Made by a program: the position numbers and the translations under genes. Of a DNA stretch of 64,000 nucleotides, positions 50,486-59,615 are shown in pieces. The number at the start of each line of letters is the position of its first letter. The stretch's first letter is position 1. The notes below the pieces were generated by a model. It did no database searches, was not told where the DNA came from, and saw only the letters and a program-made list of their open reading frames with translations. The stretch is from Bacteroidota bacterium (lineage in GTDB: Bacteria; Bacteroidota; Bacteroidia; Bacteroidales; JAADJA01), in the NCBI GenBank assembly GCA_020444515.1, contig JAHLKX010000004.1:372001-436000 (forward strand). The letters are read 5' to 3'.

Positions 50486-52992
50486 AGGGTTTGTAAAACA
50501 CTGGACAACTGTTCTATATCAATTGGTTTTGTCAAATAATTATTCATTCCCGCTTGATAGCTTTTGTCCTCATAGTCTTTGAGAGCATGGGCAGTTAAGG
50601 CGACAATGGGAATTTGGGGATTCCTTACTTTTTCTTTTCCCTTACGAATGACGCGCGTTGCCTCCAATCCATCCATTTCAGGCATTTCAATGTCCATTAA
50701 TACAGCATCAAAATCCTTGCTGGCTAATTCCTTAATGGCCTCTAATCCATTAACAGCAACTGCCGATGAGTGTCCAAGACGATTGAGAAATGCGGTTATA
50801 ACCTGGGCATTGAGCAGGTTGTCTTCTGCTATCAATACATGTAATTTTTTTTCGGTAATCATATCTTTATTCTTTTTCACATCCTGTTTTGAATGATCGC
50901 ATTTAAGCATTATGGTAAACATGAAATTACTCCCTTTTCCTTTTTCACTCTCGACCCATATATTCCCATCCATCAATTCCACAAAATGTTTGCTGATGGT
51001 CAATCCTAAACCGGCCCCACCGTACTTTCTACTAGCATCAGTATGCTCTTGCGTAAAATCCATGAAAATCAACTTTTGTTTCATTTTGGATATACCAATT
51101 CCGGAATCTCTAACCGAAAATAATAGCTTTACCTGATCTTTTGACTGATGCTCATCAGCAGGTTTAATTGAAACATTGACTGATCCTTGCTCTGTAAATT
51201 TTATGGCATTTCCGATGAGGTTATACATAATCTGTCGGATGGCATCTTTATCACCAATCAGGGTGGAAGGTACCTTGTTGGATATATCAAGCTTTATGTC
51301 AATTTTTTTACTCCTGGCATCTAAAAAAAAGGCATTGATTACTGAATCCATAATCTCTTTTAGGTTGAAAGAAGTTCTCTTTAATTCGGTTTTTCCATAA
51401 TCAATCTGAGAATAATCCAAAACATCCTTTATTAATGCCAGAAGATGCTGTGTACTGTCTTTAATTCTTTTAAGGTTCAATAGATGACGCTCCTCAATAC
51501 CAGATTTAATCGTTAAATCACAAAATCCGATAATGGCATTGATGGGTGTCCGAACCTCATGGCTGATATTGGCTAAAAACCTGTTCTTCGTTTCGTTGGC
51601 CTGTTCAGCAAGTTCCTGTGCTATTTTGCGTCGTTCATTTTCTTCTCTTAATCGTTTGGTACGCTCTTCAACCCGTTTTTCCAAATCTGTATTCAATTGC
51701 TTTAATTCCAGGTTGGTCCGCATTTTAAGTTTATATCGTGACCAGAGGATAAAAATGAGTGATACGGCTAACAACGTAATAAATACAATTATATTCCTGA
51801 TATTCCGCTCTCTCAAAATTTCCAGGTTCAAATCAACCTCTCGAATGGTCTGGCGTTGTGATTCATCTTTCAAGTGATATCCAAGCTGCATCAATGACAT
51901 TTTATTGGATGCCTGCTCTTTTGCCATTGATTCTTTTAATTCTGAAAATTGCTGATAAAAATCGAGCGCACTTTTATAATCCCCCATCATTGAATAGGTT
52001 TGCGAAAGTTCGTTAAGTGTTTCCAGATGAACAGCTGCCAGCCTGATTTGCTCTGCCATTGATTTGGATTCACCTAAATACTGAATAGCCAGGGCATACT
52101 GTCCAGAATATTTATGCGTAATCCCGATGTTTTTATAAATAACTGCAATCATATTTTTATCACCCACTTTCCGGCTCAATTGCAGTGAATGCTCATATTG
52201 GTTCAGGGCCTTTTTATATTCTCCTTTTTGTCGATAAACATTACCAATATTATTGATGATCCCCGCCCGATCAAACAACTCTTCCGGGTGCAATTCAATA
52301 ATATGTAAAGCTTCTTCATAATGAAAGAGTGCCTTGTTATTTTCCCCTTCGTACCAGTATACGTTACCTTTGGAAATCATGGCATTGACCAATACGGTGT
52401 GATCACCGGATAGCTTTCCTTTTTCGATGGCTTTATTGTAATAATCAAGAGCCAGATCTGATTTTCCTAAGTTTCGGTAAGCTACTCCTGCGTTGATAAG
52501 TGCTTCAGCAATTCCCTGGTCGTAATTTAAAGATTCATAGATATTTAAAGCTTTCAAATGGTGATCCAAAGCGGTCGAATAATCTCCCATGAAACGGTAT
52601 ATTTTCCCACTGTTATCTGAACTTTTGGCCACTCCCATAGGAAGATCAATTTCTTTATACACTTTTTCGGCTTTGATATAATAATCCAAACTCCGAACAT
52701 TCTCACCTTTACTTCTATAACCCTGAGCAATATTGAAATAGGCATCAGCTTGAAGGTTTAAATCTTTAAGGGAAACTGCAATTTCAAGGGCCTCAGTTGC
52801 CAGCTCAATAGCTTTATCCGGATTTTTAGTGCAAATCTCAGCAGACAAATGATTCAAAAGCTCACTTCTTTCTAGACCGTCAGAAGCCTCAAGTTTTTGA
52901 ATGATACTATCCTGTCGTTGATTGCAAAGAGTCAACAATGGTAATAGAGCAAAGCACAATATCCCGATGATTCGAAGGTTAATGGTGTCCAA
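50482..52992 (-). CDS. TPR-containing hybrid histidine kinase
   Basis: This 836-residue sensor has a signal peptide (about 1-24), periplasmic TPRs (about 30-380, for example YSTALDHHLKALNIYESLN and YKKALNQYEHSLQLSRKVG), a membrane helix (about 403-425, VFITLLAVSLIFILWSRY), a coiled coil, HisKA with phospho-acceptor His478 (FLANISHEVRTPINAI), HATPase (NLIGNAIKFTEQG, GGAGLGLTISKHFVELM) and a receiver domain with Asp767 (VLMDIEMPEMDG). A TTG is the only start in frame near the signal peptide. The periplasmic TPR design is shared with the three TPR-HTH regulators, so it likely senses similar signals. It converges on the peptidase gene. Confidence 0.93.
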   Translation of the reverse strand: MDTINLRIIGILCFALLPLLTLCNQRQDSIIQKLEASDGLERSELLNHLSAEICTKNPDKAIELATEALEIAVSLKDLNLQADAYFNIAQGYRSKGENVRSLDYYIKAEKVYKEIDLPMGVAKSSDNSGKIYRFMGDYSTALDHHLKALNIYESLNYDQGIAEALINAGVAYRNLGKSDLALDYYNKAIEKGKLSGDHTVLVNAMISKGNVYWYEGENNKALFHYEEALHIIELHPEELFDRAGIINNIGNVYRQKGEYKKALNQYEHSLQLSRKVGDKNMIAVIYKNIGITHKYSGQYALAIQYLGESKSMAEQIRLAAVHLETLNELSQTYSMMGDYKSALDFYQQFSELKESMAKEQASNKMSLMQLGYHLKDESQRQTIREVDLNLEILRERNIRNIIVFITLLAVSLIFILWSRYKLKMRTNLELKQLNTDLEKRVEERTKRLREENERRKIAQELAEQANETKNRFLANISHEVRTPINAIIGFCDLTIKSGIEERHLLNLKRIKDSTQHLLALIKDVLDYSQIDYGKTELKRTSFNLKEIMDSVINAFFLDARSKKIDIKLDISNKVPSTLIGDKDAIRQIMYNLIGNAIKFTEQGSVNVSIKPADEHQSKDQVKLLFSVRDSGIGISKMKQKLIFMDFTQEHTDASRKYGGAGLGLTISKHFVELMDGNIWVESEKGKGSNFMFTIMLKCDHSKQDVKKNKDMITEKKLHVLIAEDNLLNAQVITAFLNRLGHSSAVAVNGLEAIKELASKDFDAVLMDIEMPEMDGLEATRVIRKGKEKVRNPQIPIVALTAHALKDYEDKSYQAGMNNYLTKPIDIEQLSSVLQTL

Positions 52993-53141
52993 GAATATAA
53001 TTGTGTTTAAGGATGAATTTGAGGATTATTCCCCATATCTATTTTAATGGGAATTGTACGGAAAAACAGGAGTTTAGGTTGGGTTTTAGAAAGGTTTTTT
53101 AAAAATAAAATGAATGCCGGCGCTATTATTTGAATAATTGC

Positions 53142-53149
53142 TAATTTTG
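53142..53149 (+). promoter_or_regulatory. -7 element of the tRNA-Arg promoter
   Basis: TAATTTTG matches TAnnTTTG and lies 18 bases upstream of the tRNA 5' end. No clear -33 element is found. Confidence 0.45.
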
Positions 53150-53166
53150 TATCATCATAAACACAT

Positions 53167-53240
53167 GGTCCCGTAGCTCAGCTGGATAGAGCAACAGCCT
53201 TCTAAGCTGTGGGTCACAGGTTCGAATCCTGTCGGGATCA
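53167..53240 (+). tRNA. tRNA-Arg (anticodon TCT)
   Basis: The cloverleaf folds with acceptor GGTCCCG/CGGGATC, D stem GCTC/GAGC, anticodon stem ACAGC/GCTGT with loop CTTCTAA (anticodon TCT), variable loop GGGTC and T stem ACAGG/CCTGT with loop TTCGAAT. The discriminator base is A, and CCA is not encoded. It reads AGA codons. Two terminator hairpins follow. Confidence 0.97.
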
Positions 53241-53250
53241 CAAAGAAAGC

Positions 53251-53284
53251 AAAGCCCGGTGCACCAAGTGGACCGGGTTTTTTT
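53251..53284 (+). terminator. Rho-independent terminator after tRNA-Arg
   Basis: AAGCCCGGT and ACCGGGTTT form the stem around a GCACCAAGTGG loop that can itself pair CAC with GTG, followed by a run of T. It ends the tRNA transcript. Confidence 0.85.
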
Positions 53285-53621
53285 ATTCTGACTTGAGAAA
53301 GGCTTCGCTTTAGCGAAAAGCAGAATGAATAAAACAGGCAAATCTCTGATTTGGTCGGATTTGCTTTTTTGGCAGCAACACCATTGAATAAAATTAAAAA
53401 TTCGTGGTAAAATCATCATTCAAATTGATTAATCGAAATTCCAGTCCTACCCAAAAACTACTTGAATTCAATTATTAATGGCCAATCCTAAATTGCCATC
53501 CCAAAATTTTGCAACCAAAATCCTGATTTTAAAGTATAGAGAATAAAAATTGTAATGGTTTTTACAGTTTCGATCAAGGTTGAATAAAAGAAACTAAACC
53601 ATTCTATCTAAATAGAAAATT
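53285..53621. other. Spacer of about 340 bases with a second terminator, otherwise empty
   Basis: A TTCGC-TTTA-GCGAA hairpin (about 53303-53316) and a terminator (53338-53370) are the only structures seen. The remainder is AT-rich, with no ORF and no clear promoter for the next lipoprotein gene. Confidence 0.6.
53338..53370 (+). terminator. Second terminator-like hairpin after tRNA-Arg
   Basis: GCAAATC and GATTTGC form a 7-bp stem around a 13-base loop, followed by six T. It may back up the tRNA terminator. Confidence 0.65.
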
Positions 53622-54194
53622 ATGAAAAGTAAAATTATTCCTTTGTTTGTTTTCATCCTGTTTGTTTTGGTCTCATGCGAAAAAGTGAAAGAAGAACTGG
53701 GTAATGCTGCTTCCTTTGACGCTGCAGTTGATCTTCCTGAACAAACGATCATTATTGATTCAACAGCTTTTAAATCAGGTACAGCAATAAATGAAGTAAT
53801 ACCCATTCACATTTTTGAAGTAACCATTGACATGGCCAGTATTTATGAAGCAAAAAATATTACCTCTGCAGCAATCGAAGATGCCGGATTTGAAAAAATC
53901 AGTCTTAACATTATCGATCCTGAGGAAATGACCTTCGATTTTATAAAATCAATGTATATGGCCGTTTCTCCAGAGATTGATTTCGCCAATGAAAAGGTCG
54001 TGGGGTCAACAGGAGAAATTCCAGAGGGATCAACCAATGTAACTTTTGCAATTGAAAGCATTGACATTAGCGGCCTGGTAAGTGAGAAGCATTTTTATGT
54101 TGGTCTATTTGGTGATAAAAAAGGACCGATACCTGTATCAACATTGACGATGCTCCTTGACTCAAAAATAAAATTCACAGTCAATCCACTCTAA
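53622..54194 (+). CDS. Uncharacterised lipoprotein
   Basis: This 190-residue lipoprotein (lipobox Cys19, VLVSC) has a predicted all-beta mature part (FDAAVDLPEQTIIIDST, ISLNIIDPEEMTFDFIKSMYMAVSP, VTFAIESIDISGLVSEKHFYVGLFG, STLTMLLDSKIKFTVNP). I do not recognise the family; the pattern suggests a single beta-sandwich. It is alone on the plus strand between the tRNA-Arg terminators and the convergent ROK gene. No catalytic motif is visible. Likely periplasmic or outer-membrane attached. Confidence 0.75.
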   Translation: MKSKIIPLFVFILFVLVSCEKVKEELGNAASFDAAVDLPEQTIIIDSTAFKSGTAINEVIPIHIFEVTIDMASIYEAKNITSAAIEDAGFEKISLNIIDPEEMTFDFIKSMYMAVSPEIDFANEKVVGSTGEIPEGSTNVTFAIESIDISGLVSEKHFYVGLFGDKKGPIPVSTLTMLLDSKIKFTVNPL

Positions 54195-54236
54195 TATTGC
54201 TGTACTGGAAATATTAACCTCCACAAAATTCGGTTA

Positions 54237-55208
54237 TTAAACCGAACCCGTTTTATATTCTTTCCAAACCAATGCACCTGAGCCTAAAATTGCTGCATCC
54301 CCCGGGGGCAATTCGGAAGGCAGAAGTGCAACTTTCTCTTTGTATATATTGAGAAGATAGTGTTCCGTATATTTTCGCACGGGATCAAAAATCAAATTTT
54401 CAGCCTGTGCCAACCCTCCAAAAAGGAAAATGGCTTCCGGACTTGTATGCGCAATGGCATTCGCAAGTGTTAAGCCAAGCATTTTACCTGTAAAGTCAAA
54501 TGCTTTTATTGCAATGGGATCTCCTTTTCGGGCAGCTTCATCAATTTGTTTAGCCGACAAGTCCTGGTAATTATAAGTCCGCAGGATACTATCTTCTATC
54601 ATCTCAGATAGCAGGTTGAAAACAGTCCGTTTTATCCCTGGGGCAGAGGCATAAGTTTCCAGGCATCCTTTCCTACCACATCCACATTGTCGTCCATTGG
54701 GATCGACGATCACGTGTCCGATTTCTCCAGCAAATCCATCATGTCCATAAACCAGCTCTCCATTTACAATAATTCCACTTCCAACACCTGTTCCCAAAGT
54801 AATCATGATAAAGTTTTTCATGTTTTGTGCACCACCATATATCATTTCACCAATGGCTGCGGCATTGGCATCATTGGTCAGTAAAATGGTTTGATACGAA
54901 AACTTTTCCTTAATATAATCCACCACAGGAACAACCCCCTTAAATTTGAGGTTCGGAGCGAATTCAATGGTCCCGTTATAAAAATTTCCATTGGGCGCTC
55001 CAACTCCAATGCCCAAAATTTCTATTTTATCCGGGCAGGATTCCACGAGTCTTTTGAGAGCATCGACCAATGAATTCATATAAATGGTATAATCGGGATG
55101 TGTTTTCGTTGGCATGGACTTACGTGAAATAATCTTACCTTTTTCATCCACGATTCCCATTACCGTATTGGTTCCTCCAATATCAACACCGATTGCAACT
55201 TTTTTCAT
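54237..55208 (-). CDS. ROK family sugar kinase (glucokinase-like)
   Basis: This ROK protein of 323 residues has no DNA-binding domain, so it is a kinase and not a repressor. It starts MKKVAIGVDIGGTNTVMGIVD; a longer reading to 55253 would need a TTG start. Seen motifs are LTNDANAAAIGEMIYGG (catalytic Asp in the ND pair), TLGTGVGSGIIVNG, the zinc site GEIGHVIVDPNGRQCGCGRKGCLE and FLFGGLA. It probably phosphorylates glucose or a related hexose in the cytoplasm, which would complement the phosphorolytic glucan route upstream in the window. It lies about 50 bases after an orphan GH97 N-domain gene on the same strand. Confidence 0.93.
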   Translation of the reverse strand: MKKVAIGVDIGGTNTVMGIVDEKGKIISRKSMPTKTHPDYTIYMNSLVDALKRLVESCPDKIEILGIGVGAPNGNFYNGTIEFAPNLKFKGVVPVVDYIKEKFSYQTILLTNDANAAAIGEMIYGGAQNMKNFIMITLGTGVGSGIIVNGELVYGHDGFAGEIGHVIVDPNGRQCGCGRKGCLETYASAPGIKRTVFNLLSEMIEDSILRTYNYQDLSAKQIDEAARKGDPIAIKAFDFTGKMLGLTLANAIAHTSPEAIFLFGGLAQAENLIFDPVRKYTEHYLLNIYKEKVALLPSELPPGDAAILGSGALVWKEYKTGSV

Positions 55209-55261
55209 GTATTTTGATTTATTAGCACTCAATAATTCATGGTTATTTGACAATGATTAAC

Positions 55262-56020
55262 TCACTCCATCTGACTGGTTTTGTCATTTCCAATCCGTAT
55301 AATATGCCAGGCAGAATAAAGCAAGTCATCTGTGGGAATGAAATGTGAGTTTTTAATTTGATAAGTATCTTTCTCCGAAGACACAGCAATTAAGTTATTC
55401 GGATCAGATAATGGGGGCCATTCGCTAATTTTAACAGTTACTTGTTTATCAGCCTGAAAAACAACCGGTAATGCGATTTGAGATTGATCATCAAGCGCTG
55501 TTATAGTGGAATCCATGGGGATAACCTGATGCCAATTCTCATTATTTGGATGCAATACGAACCTGGTAATTTCGGTAACTTTTTCATGTTTTGCACCTGG
55601 AATCTTGTACCTAAAAGCCACACCATTACCTGAAACACGAAATTGGAGGTAATACTGAAAGTCACCAGATGATGATAACAATTCAATTTCAGTTTCGTTG
55701 TAGGGTTCGGGAAAGTCCCTAACAGGATCAAAATCTTTTCCAACCCCATTGGTGATCCCCTGCCGTGTTGATGTTGATTGATGATAAACCAAAGGATGCT
55801 GCTTAGTTTCATTTAAAATCAAACCAAGCCTTGACCACCCAATAATTATTTCACTTTTACGGATAAGGTAATAGGCCTCCCCTTCATTGATGGCAAAATA
55901 CAACCTCAATTCCTGATTGGGCGAAGGTATAATAACCTGGTAGTTCATCTCAGGACCCTGACAAGATAAGCTGATGACTACCAAAAAGAGGAATGTACGA
56001 AAGCTTTTACTCATCCACAT
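55262..56020 (-). CDS. Orphan GH97 N-terminal-domain lipoprotein (no catalytic barrel)
   Basis: This protein of about 252 residues is a lipoprotein (Cys after ISLS). It matches the N-terminal beta-supersandwich of GH97 enzymes: SPNQELRLYFAINEGEAYYLI, SRLGLIL, the NYNELTV-like acidic stretch (PYNETEIELLSSSGD), FRVSGNGVAFRYKIPG and an ending WHIIRIGND, which is the usual domain boundary of GH97 N-domains. A normal GH97 continues with a TIM barrel of about 350 residues; here a stop codon follows after eight residues and the next gene (ROK) begins. I do not see barrel remnants. The start is the ATG at 56020 or 56014. It may be a stand-alone domain or a truncated gene. Confidence 0.72.
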   Translation of the reverse strand: MWMSKSFRTFLFLVVISLSCQGPEMNYQVIIPSPNQELRLYFAINEGEAYYLIRKSEIIIGWSRLGLILNETKQHPLVYHQSTSTRQGITNGVGKDFDPVRDFPEPYNETEIELLSSSGDFQYYLQFRVSGNGVAFRYKIPGAKHEKVTEITRFVLHPNNENWHQVIPMDSTITALDDQSQIALPVVFQADKQVTVKISEWPPLSDPNNLIAVSSEKDTYQIKNSHFIPTDDLLYSAWHIIRIGNDKTSQME

Positions 56021-56145
56021 CAATATTCAGAATAATCAGGCTAAAATAAGCATGTATTCTGAAATTCACATAAAATAAATGAGAAATCGTTTATTAACAG
56101 GATGATAAAACTATATGAAAAACGCTATTGCGCTGAATTTTGAAA

Positions 56146-58536
56146 TTATTTATTATCCAACATCCTGGCGATGGCGTCCAGAAATTGCTGTCTTTTGAAT
56201 GGTTTTGAAATGTAATCGTCCATTCCGGCTTTGATACACAAATCTTTATCTGATTTCATGGCATAAGCAGTAAGGGCGATGATGGGTGTACGATTATCAC
56301 TATCCCGTTCCTTTTCAATTTCCCTGATCATTTGAGTTGCTTCATAGCCATTCAATACCGGCATTTGAACATCCATTAGGATCAGATCAAACTCATTCAA
56401 TTTAAAAGCCTCAACTGCTTTTTCGCCATCATCAACTACTGTGATTTGCCAATTTTCACTCTTGGTAATGGCCTTAATCAGAAACTGGTTTGCCTCATTA
56501 TCTTCTGCCAAAAGAATTCTTACCTGCTGAGGCTCCACATTCTCAATGTTAGCATGCTCTTCCATAAATGTTTTTGACTTTTTTTTGGATTTGTTTTTCA
56601 TGAACAAAGATACAGTAAATCTGCTTCCGTTTTGAGGTTCACTTTCCGCAATAATCTTTCCACCCAAATATTCAACAAGTTTTTTAGTAATAAATAGTCC
56701 GATTCCTGTTCCTTTTATTCGTTTGGTTAAATAATATTCAAGTTGTTTAAATTCTTGAAAAATAACATCCAGATCTTCTGCCATGATGCCAATACCAGTA
56801 TCTTCAACTATAATTTTTAGAGCAACCCGCTCATCTTCAACAAATGATTTAACGGATATATTGACCCCTCCAGTATCGGTAAATTTAATGGCATTGCTGA
56901 TTAAATTTATAACAATCTGAGTGACTTTCAAATTATCGCCAACCATTTCAGCCTGGCTCACCTGTTTATAATCGGTTGTTAATTCCAAACCCTTTACCAC
57001 AGCCTGTTGATGATAAAAGGAAACAGCCGAATCTATTATTTCTATGATGTTAAATTCGCGTTCATTCAGCTCAATCTTTCCCGATTCGATGACCGAGAAG
57101 TCGAAAATATCATTAATGATCATCAGAAGCTGGTGGCCCGATTCTTCGATCATTTTGAGCATCTGCCGTTTATGGCGATCCTTCTCTTCCATGATCAGCA
57201 TTTCTGAAAATCCCATGATACCATTGAGTGGAGTCCGTATTTCATGGCTCATATTTGATAAAAACTGGCTTTTGGCTCTGACAGCTGTTTCTGCCGCCTT
57301 CATGGCTGCATTCAATTCTTCTTCCAGTAACATCCTCTTAAACTCCAGTGATAGAGCATTGGCCAGTGTTACGATAATGCGCAATTCAATGTCTGAAAAA
57401 GATCTTGGTCGCTTATAGAGTACGCACAACGTTCCAACGACCTCATTGTCTAACAATACAGGATGCCCAATATAGGATTTATAACCATGTTTAGAAATTA
57501 TGGGATCTGTCCTTACAAATTCGGTTTCATTAAGATCTTCAATAACCGTGGTACTTTTCGGATTTTGTATTGTTTTTTCAAAACAAACCCGTCCTCTGCC
57601 CTCCTGTTTCTCCGTATTTTTTTCTAAGTTATACCTGGACTGATTGATGAGAAGCATACCATTTTTCTGGTAACGATTAAACAATGAGGTGTCTCCCTTC
57701 AGCACTTCAGCAGACTTCCTGACAATTAAATCAATGTTTTGATCAGGTTTCACATCCAATTCATGAAAAATGGTATTCAATTGCTTGAGTTGATACTCTG
57801 CAATCTTTTGGTCAGAAATATCGGTTATCCTACCTTCCATGTACTGAAAATGGCCTTGCGTGTCATTTACCACTACCATCTGTTCATTCACATAGATCGC
57901 ATCTCCATCGTTGGTTTGCCAACTGGATTCAAGATCCATCATCTGACCTTTTTTGTCAAGTTGCTGATTTATTTCATCACTGGTAAAATTCAGCGTAATC
58001 CGTTCATCGTTAATATTCCTGAAAACAAGGCTTTCAAAATCAGGATATTTTAAAAGTTGTAACAGTTCCTGGCTGGCAAAAATGAACCGACCATCTTTCC
58101 CTATTCTATAAACACCCGAATTTTCAGGAACTTTTTCCACATGATTATCTGGTGTTGTTTTGTTTTCCAAATTTCTGAGAACCAAACTTGCTTTACCATT
58201 TTTGAATTTACTCAGGAAAACTTCCAGACTTAGATTGTAGGAGGGTAAAAAAACTTTCTGAAATCCAATTTTAGTGGGATTTTGGGGGAAGGATGGCACA
58301 CCATGTTCTTGATTGAAAACATAGTCAAATTCAGGAAACATGGTCAAAAAGCGTTTACCGATAAAGTGGGATTTATTTTTAGCAAAAAGCCCTGAAAATT
58401 TTTGATTGACTTCTTCAATATAAAGATCCTTACCTAATGAAGAATCTTTGTTAATGAGCCGTCCACTAACAAATCCGAATGGTAAATTCTCAAGGAATTC
58501 TTTTAGTTCGATATTTTTTTGTTCCAGAATATCCAT
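56146..58536 (-). CDS. Hybrid histidine kinase with PAS and GAF sensors, soluble
   Basis: This 796-residue protein has no signal peptide or membrane helix. In order: an N-terminal PAS-like domain (about 8-110), a second PAS (about 140-255), a GAF domain (about 265-405, with HPVLLDNEVVGTLCVLYKRPRSF), HisKA with phospho-acceptor His431 (FLSNMSHEIRTPLNGIMG), HATPase (LISNAIKFTDTGG, GTGIGLFITKKLVEYLGG) and a C-terminal receiver with Asp722 (LILMDVQMPVLNG). It therefore senses a cytoplasmic signal and passes phosphate on via its receiver. No partner response regulator is adjacent. It is preceded by its own gene-free spacer, so it is likely monocistronic. Confidence 0.94.
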   Translation of the reverse strand: MDILEQKNIELKEFLENLPFGFVSGRLINKDSSLGKDLYIEEVNQKFSGLFAKNKSHFIGKRFLTMFPEFDYVFNQEHGVPSFPQNPTKIGFQKVFLPSYNLSLEVFLSKFKNGKASLVLRNLENKTTPDNHVEKVPENSGVYRIGKDGRFIFASQELLQLLKYPDFESLVFRNINDERITLNFTSDEINQQLDKKGQMMDLESSWQTNDGDAIYVNEQMVVVNDTQGHFQYMEGRITDISDQKIAEYQLKQLNTIFHELDVKPDQNIDLIVRKSAEVLKGDTSLFNRYQKNGMLLINQSRYNLEKNTEKQEGRGRVCFEKTIQNPKSTTVIEDLNETEFVRTDPIISKHGYKSYIGHPVLLDNEVVGTLCVLYKRPRSFSDIELRIIVTLANALSLEFKRMLLEEELNAAMKAAETAVRAKSQFLSNMSHEIRTPLNGIMGFSEMLIMEEKDRHKRQMLKMIEESGHQLLMIINDIFDFSVIESGKIELNEREFNIIEIIDSAVSFYHQQAVVKGLELTTDYKQVSQAEMVGDNLKVTQIVINLISNAIKFTDTGGVNISVKSFVEDERVALKIIVEDTGIGIMAEDLDVIFQEFKQLEYYLTKRIKGTGIGLFITKKLVEYLGGKIIAESEPQNGSRFTVSLFMKNKSKKKSKTFMEEHANIENVEPQQVRILLAEDNEANQFLIKAITKSENWQITVVDDGEKAVEAFKLNEFDLILMDVQMPVLNGYEATQMIREIEKERDSDNRTPIIALTAYAMKSDKDLCIKAGMDDYISKPFKRQQFLDAIARMLDNK

Positions 58537-58656
58537 TCAAATTTTTTGACCGAATAATAAGCCTACTTTATAATTATTAATCAGGATGAGAGAATTGTAA
58601 AAAATATTACTTAACCATTATGGTTTGACCGGAGAACTTTAAACAAGGCAGGGGGT

Positions 58657-58749
58657 ATGAAAGTTCAAGCCCAACGAAATTTACACGAAATAAAACTTCA
58701 TTTCGATGAAATTATCGATTGGGTTTCTTGGGAGGGGCAATTTTTTTAA
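58657..58749 (+). CDS. Possible 30-codon small ORF, unannotated
   Basis: ATG at 58657 opens MKVQAQRNLHEIKLHFDEII and closes with WVSWEGQFF before TAA. A GCAGGGGG purine stretch lies directly upstream at reasonable distance. It is in the spacer between pepE and the hybrid kinase, on the opposite strand from both. Short length means a chance origin is quite possible, although the composition looks protein-like. No function suggested. Confidence 0.3.
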   Translation: MKVQAQRNLHEIKLHFDEIIDWVSWEGQFF

Positions 58750-58757
58750 TCAACTGT

Positions 58758-59492
58758 CTATATCAGGAACCCAATGGAAGAGCCTGGCTGAAACTCCCGA
58801 GGATCCTGATCATACCTAAATAATCGCATGGGTCTTTTACCCATTAGTTCAATATTGTCATCATTAATGGATAACAACGTACCTTCACGCAATCCAACCA
58901 CATAAACATTATTGTTGATGACCATAAATTCTTCCAGTCGCTGCTCACGGGTTTCACCACCATGTCCTTCAATGGGTGCGTCAAGATAGTGAGGATTGAT
59001 CTGGAAATTAACCAAGCCAAGGCAATTTAAACTTTCCGGTTCGATAATGGGCATATCATTGGTGGTGCGCATGGTCGGACAGGCCAGGTTGGCACCGGCA
59101 CTCCAACCTATAAAAGGCAGGCCGTTTTCAACGGCTTCCCTGATCACTTTCATTAATTTCAACTCATGCAACATATAAACCAAATGAAAAGTGTTTCCAC
59201 CTCCAACAATGATGGCCAGGGCATCCTTTATGGCCTGTTGTGGATCCTTTTCCCGATGAAGTGAATAGATCTCAAAACCCATCTCGTTAAAAACATTGTT
59301 CACCCTTTCTTCATAGGCATCGAAAGAAGCCTCAATCCCTTCATCCGAAAGTGCAACCCCGGCATAGGGCACAAATAATGCGCGTTTCACTCCTGTTTTT
59401 TCAAGAAAATCTTTGATGTAGGGACGGGGCCATTCGAGATACTCTTCACCATAATTGGTTGAATTGCTTATTAACAACAACCTTTTTTTCAT
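58758..59492 (-). CDS. pepE: Peptidase E (alpha-aspartyl dipeptidase, S51)
   Basis: This 244-residue cytoplasmic enzyme of family S51 cleaves N-terminal aspartyl dipeptides. It has the typical start RLLLISNSTNYGEEYLEW, the metal-free flavodoxin-like core IIVGGGNTFHLVYMLHEL and the nucleophile Ser131 in FIGWSAGANLACPTM, with FQINPHYLDA supplying the catalytic histidine. Length and motifs match E. coli PepE (229 residues). It is monocistronic on the minus strand. No closely associated gene hints at a special substrate. Confidence 0.93.
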   Translation of the reverse strand: MKKRLLLISNSTNYGEEYLEWPRPYIKDFLEKTGVKRALFVPYAGVALSDEGIEASFDAYEERVNNVFNEMGFEIYSLHREKDPQQAIKDALAIIVGGGNTFHLVYMLHELKLMKVIREAVENGLPFIGWSAGANLACPTMRTTNDMPIIEPESLNCLGLVNFQINPHYLDAPIEGHGGETREQRLEEFMVINNNVYVVGLREGTLLSINDDNIELMGKRPMRLFRYDQDPREFQPGSSIGFLI

Positions 59493-59615
59493 GTTGCACT
59501 GTTTTTTAGTTAATGCTTAAAGAATTGTCGCTAATATACAAATTCTTTAGTTACAAAACTTTGAAATTGAAGTTTCGCTAATATGTAAAAATTTTAAATA
59601 ATAAAGAGATATGAA

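Noticed and set aside
53141-53419. 92-codon minus-strand ORF across tRNA-Arg
   Set aside because: It reads through the tRNA and its terminator in antisense; this is a familiar spurious ORF type (DRIRTCDPQLRR).
53167-53621. Integration site (att) at tRNA-Arg
   Set aside because: No integrase, no second copy of the tRNA 3' end and no foreign genes; the neighbouring repeats are terminators.
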